From the NCBI RefSeq assembly GCF_023509035.1, contig NZ_CP075583.1:5890001-5954000 (forward strand): 64,000 nt of DNA, read 5' to 3'. Positions 45,178-54,578 of the stretch are shown one piece after another. The stretch comes from Janthinobacterium lividum. GTDB taxonomy: Bacteria; Pseudomonadota; Gammaproteobacteria; Burkholderiales; Burkholderiaceae_D. The notes beneath the pieces were generated by a model that saw only the letters and a list, made by a program, of their open reading frames with translations, had not been told where the DNA came from and searched no databases. Position 1 is the stretch's first letter, and the number at the start of each line of letters is the position of its first letter. The translations under genes and the position numbers were made by a program.

Positions 45178-45266
45178 TGATTACCGCGCCAGGGCGCCAG
45201 GGATGCCTCGGCGGACAAGCACGGCGAATGCCGGTAGAATCTTGTGTTTAGTTAAGCTTGCCGCCC

Positions 45267-46661
45267 ATGCCACACACCACCTCGTTCACGCTGCCCGCCG
45301 TCCGTACTGAAATTTCCTCACTGTGGAAGCTGGCCTGGCCCATCCTGATCGGCCAGCTGGCGACCGTCGGCATGGGCGCGGCCGACGTGGCGATGACGGG
45401 ACATACGAATCCCGAGGAACTGGCTGCCGTCTCGCTGGGCGCGGCCATCTGGTCCATCGTGCTCGTCACCGTGAGCGGCATCATGATGGCGATCAATACC
45501 CTGGTGGCGCATGAAATCGGCGCCGCGCGCCACGACCGGGTGCCGCACATCGTGCGCCAGTCGCTGTGGAAGGCGCTGCTCGTGGGCCTGGTGGCTTGCC
45601 TGCTGACGAACATGGCGGCGCTGGTATTCGACCACCTGATGCTGGAACCCGCCGTGGCGTCCAAGGCCAAGCTGTTCGTGCATATCATCAGCTGCGCGCT
45701 GCCGCCATTCGCCGCCTACCGCGCGCTGTACGGCTACAGCACCAGCATCAACCAGACCAAGCCCGTGATGGTCATCGCGCTGGCCGCGCTGGGCCTGAAT
45801 ATCCTCGTCAATTACCTGCTGATCTACGGCCACTGGGGCATGCCGAAGATGGGCGGCGTGGGCTGCGCCGTGGCCACCACCTGCTGCGTGTGGATGATGC
45901 TGCTGGCCATGCTGGCCTGGATCAGGATCGCGCCCGCCTACCACGCCACGTATCCGTTCACGCACTGGGAAGGGCCGCAGATGTCGTCCATCGGCCCCAT
46001 GCTGCGCCTGGGCCTGCCCATCGGCGTGACCTACTTTGCCGAGGTGAGCGCGTTTGGCGTCATCAGCCTGCTGGTGGCGCGCTTCGGCGTGATCCAGGTG
46101 TCGGCGCACCAGATCGCCCTGAACTTCTCATCCGTCGTCTTCATGGTGCCGCTCACCTTCGGCATCGCGCTGGTCACGCGCGTGGGCCACGCCGTGGGCG
46201 AAGCCAATCTGCGCCGCGCCCGCTTCATTTCGTGGGTGGGCGTGGCCATGTCGCTGACGGCGGCCATCGTCTCGGCCACCCTCATCACCGTCTTCCGCCA
46301 CCAGATCGCGCAAGCCTACACCTCCGACCCGCAGGTGCAGGCGCTGTGCGCGCAGCTGCTGCTGTTTGCCGCCCTGTTCCAGCTGTCCGACGCGACCCAA
46401 GTGGCCACTTCCTGCGCCATCCGCGGCTACAAGGTGACGCGCCAGCCGATGCTGATCCAGCTGCTGGCCTTCTGGGGCTTCTCGCTGCCGATCGGCTATG
46501 TGCTGGGACTCGCGCCGGCCGGTTTCATCTGGTCGCCGGCCGAGCCGATGGCCGCCGCCGGTTTCTGGATCGGCCTCGTCACGGGCTTGACGGTGGCCGC
46601 CGTGCTGCTGACCTGGTATCTGAACCGCCTGTCGCTGCAGCGCCTGCGCGCGGGGCATTGA
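45267..46661 (+). CDS. MATE-family multidrug efflux transporter (NorM/MdtK type)
   Basis: This 464-aa, twelve-helix protein has the family signatures AWPILIGQLATVGMGAADVAMTG near the N-terminus, LGLPIGVTYFAEVSAFG at the start of the second half, and ALVTRVGHAVGEAN. It exports cationic drugs by Na+ or H+ antiport. ATG 45267 is used in preference to an upstream TTG at 45258. After the stop, an 8-bp inverted repeat (GGCGCGCA/TGCGCGCC, 46699-46719) without a U-tract may mark the transcript end. Confidence 0.92.
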   Translation: MPHTTSFTLPAVRTEISSLWKLAWPILIGQLATVGMGAADVAMTGHTNPEELAAVSLGAAIWSIVLVTVSGIMMAINTLVAHEIGAARHDRVPHIVRQSLWKALLVGLVACLLTNMAALVFDHLMLEPAVASKAKLFVHIISCALPPFAAYRALYGYSTSINQTKPVMVIALAALGLNILVNYLLIYGHWGMPKMGGVGCAVATTCCVWMMLLAMLAWIRIAPAYHATYPFTHWEGPQMSSIGPMLRLGLPIGVTYFAEVSAFGVISLLVARFGVIQVSAHQIALNFSSVVFMVPLTFGIALVTRVGHAVGEANLRRARFISWVGVAMSLTAAIVSATLITVFRHQIAQAYTSDPQVQALCAQLLLFAALFQLSDATQVATSCAIRGYKVTRQPMLIQLLAFWGFSLPIGYVLGLAPAGFIWSPAEPMAAAGFWIGLVTGLTVAAVLLTWYLNRLSLQRLRAGH

Positions 46662-46892
46662 CCGCAGCGCATTGAACACAGCTCATTGAACACAGGGCGG
46701 CGCGCAATTTATGCGCGCCACTCCTGCTGCTTCGCCATACAAAGCACCAGCACCCTACTCTTTCCACCAAAGTAAAGAAGGCAATTGCCGGATTATTCCG
46801 TGGCTGACCCTATCGCATTAAATGTCTTGCTCTGGTATCGTTTGCTGTCAAGCATCTTTCTTGACCATCCTTTTACAATCACCGAGACATCC

Positions 46893-49100
46893 ATGCGTTT
46901 TATTCTTTGTTTTCTGGCCGCGATGGCCAGCGTTCCCGCATCGGCTGAAAAGCTGTCCCTGGAACGCATCCATGCCGATCCGGCGCTTGCCGGCCCCGGC
47001 GTGCGCAAGCTGAAGGTCTCGCCTGACGGCGAGCGCGTCACGTTCCTGCGCGGCCGCGCCGACAACCAGTTCCAGCTCGACCTGTGGGAATTCAAGCTGA
47101 AAGACAAGAGCACGCACCGCCTGGTCGACTCCAAGGCGCTGGTGCCGAATGAAACGATTTCGCCCGAAGAGCAGGCGCGCCGCGAACGCGAGCGCACGGC
47201 CAGCCTGAACGGCATTCTCAGCTACAGCTGGTCGCCCGATGGCAAGCAGCTGCTGGTGCCGCTGGCCGGCAATCTGTACCTGGTCGACGCGGCCCACCCG
47301 GACCAGGCGCGCCTGGTCGCCAAGGGCAATGTGCTGGATCCGAAAATCTCGCCGAAAGGCCGCTACGTCTCGTTCGTGCGCGACCAGAACATCTACGTGA
47401 TCGACCTGAAATCGGGCCAGGAACGCCAGTTGACGACCGATGGCAAGGGCACCATCCGCAACGGTGAAGCCGAATTCGTGGCGCAGGAAGAAATGGGCCA
47501 GCGCACCGGCTACTACTGGGCCCCCGACGATTCCGCCATCGCCTATAAACGCTATGACGAAGCGCCCGTGCCCGTTGTGCGCCGCTTCGAAATCTTCGCC
47601 GACCGCACGGACGTCGTCGAGCAGCGCTACCCGGCCGCCGGCGACCCGAACGTGCTGGTGCAGCTGCTGATCGTCTCGCCGGAAACGGGCGCGCAGCGCC
47701 AGGTGGACCTGGGCACGAATCCGGACATCTACCTGGTGCGCGCCGACTGGAGCGCGGACAGCAAGTCGCTGGTGTACCAGCGCCAGTCGCGCGACCAGAA
47801 GACTCTCGACTTGGTCGCCGTCGATGCAGCCACGCTGGCGCAGCGCACCCTGCTGACGGAAACGTCGAAAACCTGGGTCAGCATCCATGACGACCTGCGC
47901 TTCCTGTCGAACGGCACCTTCCTCTGGTCGTCCGAGCGCACGGGCCGCAATCATCTGTATTTGTACGACATGAGCGGCAAGCTGCTGCACCCGGTCACAT
48001 CGGGCGAGTGGGGCATCGACAGCGTGCTGGCCGTGAACCAGAAAACCGGCAAGGTGTTCGTCTCGTCGAACCACGACGCCGTGATCGACAAGCAGACCTA
48101 CGCTCTGGCGCTGGACGGCAGCACGGCCGACAAACCGCAGCGCGTGACGAAAGCCGATGGCTGGCACGACACGACGTTCTCGCGCAATGGTGAAGTGTTT
48201 GTCGACACGTATTCCGACCCGGCCACGCCGCCGCAAGTAAGCATCCGCCGTCCGGACGGTTCGATGGTGGGCTGGCTGGAAGAAAATGCGCTCAATGCCA
48301 GCCATCCGTATTTCAAGTACAAGGCGGATCACCTGCCGACGGAATACGGCACCCTGAAAGCCAACGATGGCCAGACGCTGTATTACTCCATCGTCAAACC
48401 GTCGAACTTCGACGCGAGCAAGCGCTATCCCGTCTACCTGTCGACGTATGGCGGCCCGCACTCGCAGCACGTGGCGCGCCGCTGGGGCAACAACTTCGAC
48501 CAATACATGGCGCAGCAAGGCTTTGTCGTCTTCCGCCTCGATAACCGTGGTTCGTCGCGCCGCGAACGCGCGTTCACGGACGCCATCTATCACAACTTGG
48601 GCGCAGCCGAAGTGGCCGATCAACTGGTCGGCATCGACTGGCTGGGCAAGCAAAGCTTCGTCGATCCTAAGCGCATCGGCGTGTTCGGCTGGAGCTACGG
48701 CGGCTTCATGACCCTGCGTTTGCTGTCGGCCGCGTCCGACAAGATCGCCATGGGCGTCTCGGTGGCGCCCGTCACCGACTGGTCGCTGTACGACACCCAC
48801 TACACGGAGCAATTCCTCGGCATGCCGAAGGAAAACGTGGATGGCTACAAGGCCAGCACCGTGTTCGCCCACCTCGACGGCTTGAAGTCGCCGCTGCTGC
48901 TGGTGCACGGCATGGCCGACGATAACGTGTTGTTCAGCAATAGCACGCGCCTGATCGACGCCCTCGTCAACCGCGGCGTGCAATTCGACCTGATGACGTA
49001 TCCGGGCGCCAAGCACGGCATCTCGTCGCGCGCGGGCCAGCGCCACGTGTACAAGAAAATTGAAATGTTCTTCAAGCAGAACCTGGGCGTAGCGAAGTAA
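46893..49100 (+). CDS. Dipeptidyl peptidase IV-like prolyl peptidase (S9B), secreted
   Basis: ATG 46893 gives a signal peptide (FILCFLAAMASVPASA) and a 735-aa enzyme. The N-terminal eight-bladed propeller (DPPIV_N) carries the double-Glu motif in FVAQEEMGQRTGYYW that anchors the substrate N-terminus. The C-terminal alpha/beta-hydrolase has the nucleophile in GWSYGG, Asp in HGMADDNV and His in GAKHGIS. It removes X-Pro (or X-Ala) dipeptides in the periplasm or outside the cell. A strong terminator follows. Confidence 0.93.
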   Translation: MRFILCFLAAMASVPASAEKLSLERIHADPALAGPGVRKLKVSPDGERVTFLRGRADNQFQLDLWEFKLKDKSTHRLVDSKALVPNETISPEEQARRERERTASLNGILSYSWSPDGKQLLVPLAGNLYLVDAAHPDQARLVAKGNVLDPKISPKGRYVSFVRDQNIYVIDLKSGQERQLTTDGKGTIRNGEAEFVAQEEMGQRTGYYWAPDDSAIAYKRYDEAPVPVVRRFEIFADRTDVVEQRYPAAGDPNVLVQLLIVSPETGAQRQVDLGTNPDIYLVRADWSADSKSLVYQRQSRDQKTLDLVAVDAATLAQRTLLTETSKTWVSIHDDLRFLSNGTFLWSSERTGRNHLYLYDMSGKLLHPVTSGEWGIDSVLAVNQKTGKVFVSSNHDAVIDKQTYALALDGSTADKPQRVTKADGWHDTTFSRNGEVFVDTYSDPATPPQVSIRRPDGSMVGWLEENALNASHPYFKYKADHLPTEYGTLKANDGQTLYYSIVKPSNFDASKRYPVYLSTYGGPHSQHVARRWGNNFDQYMAQQGFVVFRLDNRGSSRRERAFTDAIYHNLGAAEVADQLVGIDWLGKQSFVDPKRIGVFGWSYGGFMTLRLLSAASDKIAMGVSVAPVTDWSLYDTHYTEQFLGMPKENVDGYKASTVFAHLDGLKSPLLLVHGMADDNVLFSNSTRLIDALVNRGVQFDLMTYPGAKHGISSRAGQRHVYKKIEMFFKQNLGVAK

Positions 49101-49116
49101 AGCGCCACTACAAATA

Positions 49117-49154
49117 AAAACCGCCGCCTGTCTCGCGACAGGCGGCGGTTTTTT
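49117..49154. terminator. Bidirectional rho-independent terminator
   Basis: A perfect 12-bp stem (CCGCCGCCTGTC and its complement) around TCGC is flanked by AAAAA on the left and TTTTTT on the right. It therefore works for the peptidase gene (plus) and for the csbD gene (minus). Confidence 0.95.
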
Positions 49155-49171
49155 CATTCTTGCTGCCAGAT

Positions 49172-49357
49172 TTACGGTTTGCGGGTGACGGTCTCGACTG
49201 CGTCTTTCACATCGCCAACCTTCTTCTGCACTTTGCCTTCGACCTGGTTTGCCAGGCCCTTGGCTTGCTGTTCTTCGCTGCCGACGACTTTGCCAGCGGC
49301 TTCCTGGATTTTACCGCCGACTTCCTTCAGTTTACCTTCGACTTGATCTTTGTTCAT
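49172..49357 (-). CDS. CsbD-like stress protein
   Basis: A 61-aa protein with the CsbD signature MNKDQVEGKLKEVGGKIQEA, then GKVVGSEEQQAKGLANQVEGKVQ. Members are abundant, hydrophilic, helical proteins induced by general stress. ATG 49357 follows GAGAGGATCC. Confidence 0.9.
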   Translation of the reverse strand: MNKDQVEGKLKEVGGKIQEAAGKVVGSEEQQAKGLANQVEGKVQKKVGDVKDAVETVTRKP

Positions 49358-49522
49358 GATGGATCCTCTCTGTAGTTGGTACCTCTGTAGTCCGGCACCC
49401 GAAGGGCCGGTACTGCGGCTCACACGCTGTTGCAAACTGCTTGCTGCGTGTCGATGTGTCCATAGTACGCAAGGAGGATCAAAGGCTCTGTACGGTTCCT
49501 AACACAGCGCCAACATCGCCGA

Positions 49523-50173
49523 TTACGCCGCCGTGCCCTTGCGCCAGACGGTCGCCAGCCACGGCTGCTGCGCGCGCGGCAAGCCGGGCGGACGGTAGTA
49601 CTGCTCGACCAGGGTAAAGCCGGCCGCCTGCACAAACGCGGCCCACGTCTCTTCGTCGTGATAGCTGCCATAGCGCGCGCCATTCCAGCCCTCCTGGTTG
49701 TGGCCGCGCGGATTCGAGCTGAACAGTACGCCGCCTTCCTTCAGGCACGCGTACAAAGCACGCAGCACGCCGGGCAAGACGGCGCTGGGCACGTGGAACA
49801 GCACGGCATTGGCGAACACGCCGTCAAAGTGCCCAGCCGGTAAATCGAGGTCGACGAAATCCTGCTCCCATACTGTGCAGCCGCTGTAGGCGCGCGCCAT
49901 CTCGACGAAACGGGGGCAGCCATCGACGCCCGTGGCGTGGTGGCCCATGGCCGTGAACGCTTTCAGATCGCGGCCCGGGCCGCAACCAAGGTCTAGGATC
50001 GCCAGTGGTGCCGGCCTGTCGATGGCTTTCATCAGCGCATTGATGTTCTGGCTGACGTCGTGATCGCGCGTGCCTTCGAAAAACTGCTCGGCGCTGGCGT
50101 CGTAATGGGCCAGGGTGCGCCCGGTGATCGCGTGGATGGGGTCTTGCGGCTCTTGCGGTGGGGTCGGCTTCAT
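49523..50173 (-). CDS. Class I SAM-dependent methyltransferase
   Basis: This 216-aa Rossmann methyltransferase has motif I ILDLGCGPGRDLKAF, the acidic residue in TGVDGCPRFVEMA, FDGVFANAVLFHVP as motif IV, and a conserved LLSSNP-like strand (VLFSSNPRG). Substrate unknown. It is divergent from no gene and ends 165 nt before csbD. Confidence 0.88.
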   Translation of the reverse strand: MKPTPPQEPQDPIHAITGRTLAHYDASAEQFFEGTRDHDVSQNINALMKAIDRPAPLAILDLGCGPGRDLKAFTAMGHHATGVDGCPRFVEMARAYSGCTVWEQDFVDLDLPAGHFDGVFANAVLFHVPSAVLPGVLRALYACLKEGGVLFSSNPRGHNQEGWNGARYGSYHDEETWAAFVQAAGFTLVEQYYRPPGLPRAQQPWLATVWRKGTAA

Positions 50174-50242
50174 GGCGCTCCTGTCATCGATGGGCGCATT
50201 TTACGCTGCCGACCGGCTCCCCGGCCGGCAGCGTCAGCACCC

Positions 50243-52327
50243 TTACCAGACGCGCACGCGCTGTTCCGGCGCCAGGTACAACTGCTGCCCCGGCTGGACT
50301 CCGAAGGCCGGGTACCAGGCGTCGAGGTTGCGCACGGTGGCGGCGCGGTATTGCGCCGGCGCATGGCCATCCGTGAGGATTTGCTGGCGCGCCGCCGCTT
50401 CGCGCGCCTTGCTGCGCCAGCTGACGCCGTAGCCCGTGAAGAAATCGCGATCCGCGCCCGCCTGCACCGGCTTGCCTTGCTGCGACAGGGTGAACGCGTC
50501 ATGCGCGGCCGCCACGCCGGCCAGGTCGGCCAGATTTTCGCTCAGGGTCAGCTGGCCATTCACGGCCAGGTCGGGAAACGGCTTGTAGGCCGCGAACTGC
50601 GCCACCAATTGCTTGGATGCCGACTGGAAATGTGCCAGATCGGCTGGCGTCCACCAGTCGCGCAGCTTGCCCTGGGCGTCGAACTGTGCGCCCTGGTCAT
50701 CGAAGCTGTGGCTGATCTCGTGACCGATGGTGGCGCCGATGCCGCCATAGTTGGCCGCATCGGATGCTTGCGGGTCGAAAAACGGCGGCTGCAAGATAGC
50801 GGCCGGAAAGTTCAGCGCATTTTGCAACGGCAAGTTGACGGCATTGACCAGCTGTGCCGGCATGGCCCAGTCCTTGCGGTCGGGAGACTGGCCCAGCTTG
50901 GCCAGCTCCTGGCGATAGTGAAACTGTTCCGCCCGCTGCACATTGCCCAGCGCGTCACCGCGCACCACGCGCAAACCCGCATAGCTGGTCCAGCGCTCCG
51001 GATAGCCCACGCCCACGTACAGGGTCTTGAGTTTTTCCTGCGCCTGCGCCTTGGTGGCCGGCGCCATCCAGTCCAGCTTGTCGATGCGGCGCGAGAAGGC
51101 GGCGACGATATTCGTCACCATGTCCTGTACGCGGGCTTTCGATTCAGGCGGGAAATAGCGTTCCACGTACAGCTTGCCGACGGCGTCGCTCAGGGCCGCA
51201 TTCGTCGCGGCCAGCGCCCGCTTGCTGCGCAGCGACTGCTGCGGCGTGCCGCTCAGGGTGCTGCCATAGAAGGCGAAGCGCTGGTCGGCAGCTGCCTTCG
51301 GCAAGGTGGTGCTGAAATGGTTGATCGCGTGGAAGGCGAGGAAATCTTTCCACGTGGCCAGCGGCACGCTCGCCACCAGCGCGGCGCTGCCCGTCATGGC
51401 CGTCGGATGCCAGACGATGAAATCCGCCTGCTGGCTCAGGCCGGCCGCCTGGAAGAAAGCTTTCCAGTCCAGGCCCGGCGCCTTGCTGGCGAAGTCGGCG
51501 GCGCGCCACGCGTTGTTGCCCTTGGCGACATCGGCCGAATCCTCGCGGCTGGCGTGACTCGCGGCAATTTGCTGCTCCAGCGCAAACAAGCGCGCGGCGC
51601 GGGCCGGCGCATCGCTGTAGCCAGCTTGCTTGAGCATGGCGGCGATATGCGCCTGGTAGCCCGTGCGCAAGCCCTGCATGCGGGCGCTGTCGCCCTGGTA
51701 AAAGGCGCGGTCAGGTAAACCCAGTCCGCCTTGCAGCAGGTAGGCCACATTGCGCGTGGTGTCGTTCAAGTCTTGCGCCACCCACAGGCCGAACAGGTTT
51801 TCCGTATAAAAATTGGTGGCGTTGAGCGGATCGACATCGGCGCGCAAGCTCTCGCCCAACGCGCGGGCCAGCCCTGCCTGGTCGCGTATGCCATTAATCT
51901 TTGTCAACAAAGGCTTGATCGGTGCCCAGCCTTTCGCTTCGATAGCAGATTCATCCATCCAGGAACGGTAAAAATCGCTGACCTGGCGCGCGGACGCATC
52001 CGCCTGTGGCGCCGCCGCCAAGCCTTCCACGAGGGCGATGATGCGCTCGTTGGTAGAGTTGGCGAGGATGGCGAACGAGCCCCAGCTGCTGCGGTCGGCG
52101 GGGATCTCCGTGCCGCGCAGCCAGTCGCCATTGACGAAATCATAAAAATCGTCGCCGGGCAAGACAGCCTTGGGCGCCGCCATCGCGGCGGCAGGACTGG
52201 CGACCGCCTCCTGGCCATGTGCGTGGACGGCGCCGCCGGCCAGCGCGATGCCGGACAGGGCCAGCGCCATGGCGCGCATGCGCCAGGGAGCAGGGAAAGA
52301 GGAAGCGGCAGCAGTGACAACGCGCAT
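50243..52327 (-). CDS. M13-family (neprilysin/PepO) zinc metallopeptidase, secreted
   Basis: ATG 52327 gives a 694-aa protein with a signal peptide (MALALSGIALAGGAVHA). The zinc site is in GATIGHEISHSFDDQG (HExxH) with the third ligand in LSENLADLAGV. NAVNLPLQNALNFPAAILQPPFF is the substrate-binding NAY/F-like region, and the family-typical final Trp is present (RVRVW). It cleaves small peptides in the cell envelope. Confidence 0.94.
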   Translation of the reverse strand: MRVVTAAASSFPAPWRMRAMALALSGIALAGGAVHAHGQEAVASPAAAMAAPKAVLPGDDFYDFVNGDWLRGTEIPADRSSWGSFAILANSTNERIIALVEGLAAAPQADASARQVSDFYRSWMDESAIEAKGWAPIKPLLTKINGIRDQAGLARALGESLRADVDPLNATNFYTENLFGLWVAQDLNDTTRNVAYLLQGGLGLPDRAFYQGDSARMQGLRTGYQAHIAAMLKQAGYSDAPARAARLFALEQQIAASHASREDSADVAKGNNAWRAADFASKAPGLDWKAFFQAAGLSQQADFIVWHPTAMTGSAALVASVPLATWKDFLAFHAINHFSTTLPKAAADQRFAFYGSTLSGTPQQSLRSKRALAATNAALSDAVGKLYVERYFPPESKARVQDMVTNIVAAFSRRIDKLDWMAPATKAQAQEKLKTLYVGVGYPERWTSYAGLRVVRGDALGNVQRAEQFHYRQELAKLGQSPDRKDWAMPAQLVNAVNLPLQNALNFPAAILQPPFFDPQASDAANYGGIGATIGHEISHSFDDQGAQFDAQGKLRDWWTPADLAHFQSASKQLVAQFAAYKPFPDLAVNGQLTLSENLADLAGVAAAHDAFTLSQQGKPVQAGADRDFFTGYGVSWRSKAREAAARQQILTDGHAPAQYRAATVRNLDAWYPAFGVQPGQQLYLAPEQRVRVW

Positions 52328-52501
52328 GGTGATCCTTTCAGGCAAAGTGACGACAGTAGTGTGCAAAATCATAACGCGTTTTGAGGTGCCGCAACACATC
52401 CCCCTGTCACCGCGACGCCAGCGGGCATGCGGCTTGGCAGGCGATTCCGGCGACATAAAGGCAATCATCTAAATTATTTTCATTTTTTTTCAAAAAAACC
52501 C

Positions 52502-52528
52502 TCAAGTTCCCGTTCTGGCCGCCGTTAA
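52502..52528 (+). promoter_or_regulatory. Sigma-28 (FliA) promoter of fliT
   Basis: TCAAGTTC, 11 nt, GCCGTTAA closely matches the flagellar consensus TAAAGTTT-N11-GCCGATAA with exact spacing. It ends 42 nt before the fliT start codon. Confidence 0.75.
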
Positions 52529-52570
52529 TCTAGACAAGCGGTAATCCATTCACTAGTTACGGGTGTGCTC

Positions 52571-52867
52571 ATGACCTCCAACGACGTTCTCTCGATGTAT
52601 GAAAATATTGCAGGAATGACCAACAAAATGGTCGTGGCCGCACGTTCGAGCGACTGGGATGGCTTGAATACCCTGGAAAACCAGTGCGCCAGCGCCGCCA
52701 GCCCGACCATGACGGGCAAGGTACCGGCCCTGGCTGGCGCTTCACGCCAGCGCAAGATTGACTTGCTCAAGCAAATCCTGGCCAATGACCGCGAAATCCG
52801 CACCATCACGGAACCGTGGATGACGCAGCTGTCGAACGGGATGCCGGGTTCGCGCGCCCGCATGTAA
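52571..52867 (+). CDS. fliT: FliT-like flagellar chaperone
   Basis: This 98-aa helical protein has the FliT layout: LSMYENIAGMTNKMVVAARSSDWDGL, then ENQCASA, and RQRKIDLLKQILANDREIRTITEPWM. FliT binds the filament cap protein FliD and restrains FlhDC in enterobacteria. No other flagellar structural gene is in the window, so it is an orphan. The sigma-28-like promoter upstream supports late flagellar expression. Confidence 0.78.
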   Translation: MTSNDVLSMYENIAGMTNKMVVAARSSDWDGLNTLENQCASAASPTMTGKVPALAGASRQRKIDLLKQILANDREIRTITEPWMTQLSNGMPGSRARM

Positions 52868-52900
52868 ACAAGCAAGCTTGCAACGCCAGAAACAACAAAA

Positions 52901-52921
52901 GCACCTGCGGGTGCTTTTTTT
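52901..52921 (+). terminator. Rho-independent terminator of fliT
   Basis: A stem GCACC-TGCG-GGTGC followed by seven T, 33 nt after the fliT stop. Confidence 0.9.
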
Positions 52922-53260
52922 ACGTCTGTCACCGTACCAGGGAGCGCGGCATCTGCGGCGCCCGGAAAGCAAGGAGAGGGAATTTGGAAGGCGAGCCCCA
53001 GGTATCTCCTGGCGTCGCCTCGCTGCCGGTTGCATCCGGCGTTCGCGAGCACATCGTCGGCATCGCAAACCGCTTCCAGGCCCAGGCGTTTATGCAACGC
53101 TACACCTGTTTGCCGCGCCACACTATCGTTGGTGACTGCGACAGGCTGGGGCTGTTTTGTCGTAGAGCAAGTCCACTGAATTAATCATATCACCATCTTT
53201 GAAAAATAGGCAACACGATAGACAAGCTTTTTTCCCGTCTCTTTCAATATCTTTTTTATA
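52922..53260. other. Non-coding interval, no gene seen
   Basis: About 340 nt between the fliT terminator and the FimV-like gene. Open frames here have non-coding composition and no ribosome-binding sites. The right third (53180-53260) is AT-rich with T-runs and could hold the 3' end of the minus-strand gene's transcript. I see no RNA gene or repeat. Confidence 0.5.
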
Positions 53261-54406
53261 TCAAATTTTTGTGCGGCCTTGCGGCAGCGTTAACGCGAGA
53301 ACGGCTCCGCTTCCGGCTCGGTCGCCGCCTCCACTTCCACCGCTTCCGTCAGCACTGGCACGTCCTTCTTCTTGCGGCCGAATGGCTTGCGCAGCAAGAC
53401 CCAATATTTCGATGGCGCGCCCGGCTGCGCCGCTTGCTTGCGTTTGCGCACGGTAGGCCACGATGACCGCCGTCAGCAACAGGAAGACCAGGGTGCCGAT
53501 ACCGAGCCACAGCAAGCCGTTGCCGCCCGCTTTCTTTTCCTTGTCAACTATTGGCGGCATCAGGGGCTTGGGCTTGGCATGCGGCGCTTGCGCTACGGCA
53601 AGCGCGGCAGCAGGAGGAACGGCAGGCAGCGCCAGCGCCTTTTGCAAGGCGCCGATCTTGCCTTCCAATTCACCGAGCTTGTCATTCAAGGCAGCGCTTT
53701 TCTCGTCCAATGCCACGCACGCTGCCGCCTGCCCGGCATCCGCCTGCGGCGCGCAAGCGGCCACGGGGGCGGCGGCGCGGCGCAACGGCGGCGGGCGCAG
53801 CGCGGGGGCAGCCGGCGTGGGTGTGGCGGGCGGTGGTATGAACACGCGCGCCGGCCGCACCAGGCCCTCGGCGCGGGCGCGGGCCGCCAGCGCGGCGGCA
53901 TCGGGCGACGCTGCGCCCGACACAGCACGTGGAAACGGCAGCGGCGCGGGCACAGGCGCGGCAACAGGGGAGACAGGCCTGACTGGCGCGCTGATGGCAG
54001 CGGGTGGCGCCGGCGTCAGCCACAAGGTGCTCAGGCGCACGATGGCGCCACTGCCATTGCCCAATAACAAATACAAATGCACGTGGCCACCCTGGATCGC
54101 TTGCCGGGTGCTCACGCGCACATAGTGGCGTCCACCACGTTCCAGCGGGCTGATCGTCAAGGTTTGCAGGGCCGGATCCATGCCGATGCCGCCACCGCGG
54201 TACACATCGGGCGAGGCCAGGCGCACGGCCACGCCGTTGGCTTCCTCGGGCGCCAGGGCCGTCAGTTCGATCTCGGCCAGCAAGGGCTGGCCCATGTGCG
54301 ACAGCACCGCCATCTCACCCAGTTCGGCCGCCATGACGGGCGGCAAGGCCAGGCTGGCGGCGGCGCACGCGATCAGGGACCAACGGGGAAAGATGCTGCT
54401 CTGCAT
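53261..54406 (-). CDS. FimV-like N-terminal domain membrane protein, C-terminus probably frameshifted
   Basis: The protein begins with a signal peptide (LIACAAASLALPPVMAAEL) and the FimV/TspA N-terminal domain (GEMAVLSHMGQPLLAEIELTAL, LASPDVYRGGGIGMDP, then YVRVSTRQAI). A Pro/Ala-rich region, a short coiled coil (KSAALNDKLGELEGKIGALQKAL) and one membrane helix (LLWLGIGTLVFLLLTAVIVAY) follow. After the helix the frame turns Gly/Ser/Arg-rich. Dropping one base near 53451 would give a basic stop-transfer (VRKRKQ) and an acidic tail ending at 53290. That is far more plausible. FimV relatives organise polar type IV pilus and secretion machinery. No LysM or TPR domain is seen. Confidence 0.8.
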   Translation of the reverse strand: MQSSIFPRWSLIACAAASLALPPVMAAELGEMAVLSHMGQPLLAEIELTALAPEEANGVAVRLASPDVYRGGGIGMDPALQTLTISPLERGGRHYVRVSTRQAIQGGHVHLYLLLGNGSGAIVRLSTLWLTPAPPAAISAPVRPVSPVAAPVPAPLPFPRAVSGAASPDAAALAARARAEGLVRPARVFIPPPATPTPAAPALRPPPLRRAAAPVAACAPQADAGQAAACVALDEKSAALNDKLGELEGKIGALQKALALPAVPPAAALAVAQAPHAKPKPLMPPIVDKEKKAGGNGLLWLGIGTLVFLLLTAVIVAYRAQTQASGAAGRAIEILGLAAQAIRPQEEGRASADGSGGSGGGDRAGSGAVLALTLPQGRTKI

Positions 54407-54578
54407 GGACTGATCGCTTTGATAACAAGATAAATAAGGGGAACTCGCCTGTCTTTAACGGCAGGAAATCGCAAAAATATAGATGGGCTACGGCAAAAAT
54501 GATGCAATACAGCATCATCCTGTGCCTTTTTGACGTCTGGAGTACACTCGATCCACCTCCATCGATGAAAGGGATGTC

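Noticed and set aside
46671..46698. Short tandem repeat of ATTGAACACAG after the MATE gene
   Set aside because: Only two copies; too short to support a functional repeat.
46848..49157. 769-codon open frame on the minus strand antisense to the dipeptidyl peptidase
   Set aside because: It is a mirror of a long GC-rich gene; its translation is His/Val/Arg/Gln-rich with no domain, and the plus-strand frame encodes a complete S9B peptidase.
50060..51718. 552-codon plus-strand frame antisense to the M13 peptidase
   Set aside because: No ribosome-binding site or domain; the opposite strand carries HExxH and all family motifs.
52525..53121. Minus-strand frame of 198 codons covering fliT and its terminator
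   Set aside because: It reads antisense through a clear gene and terminator, with no start signal.
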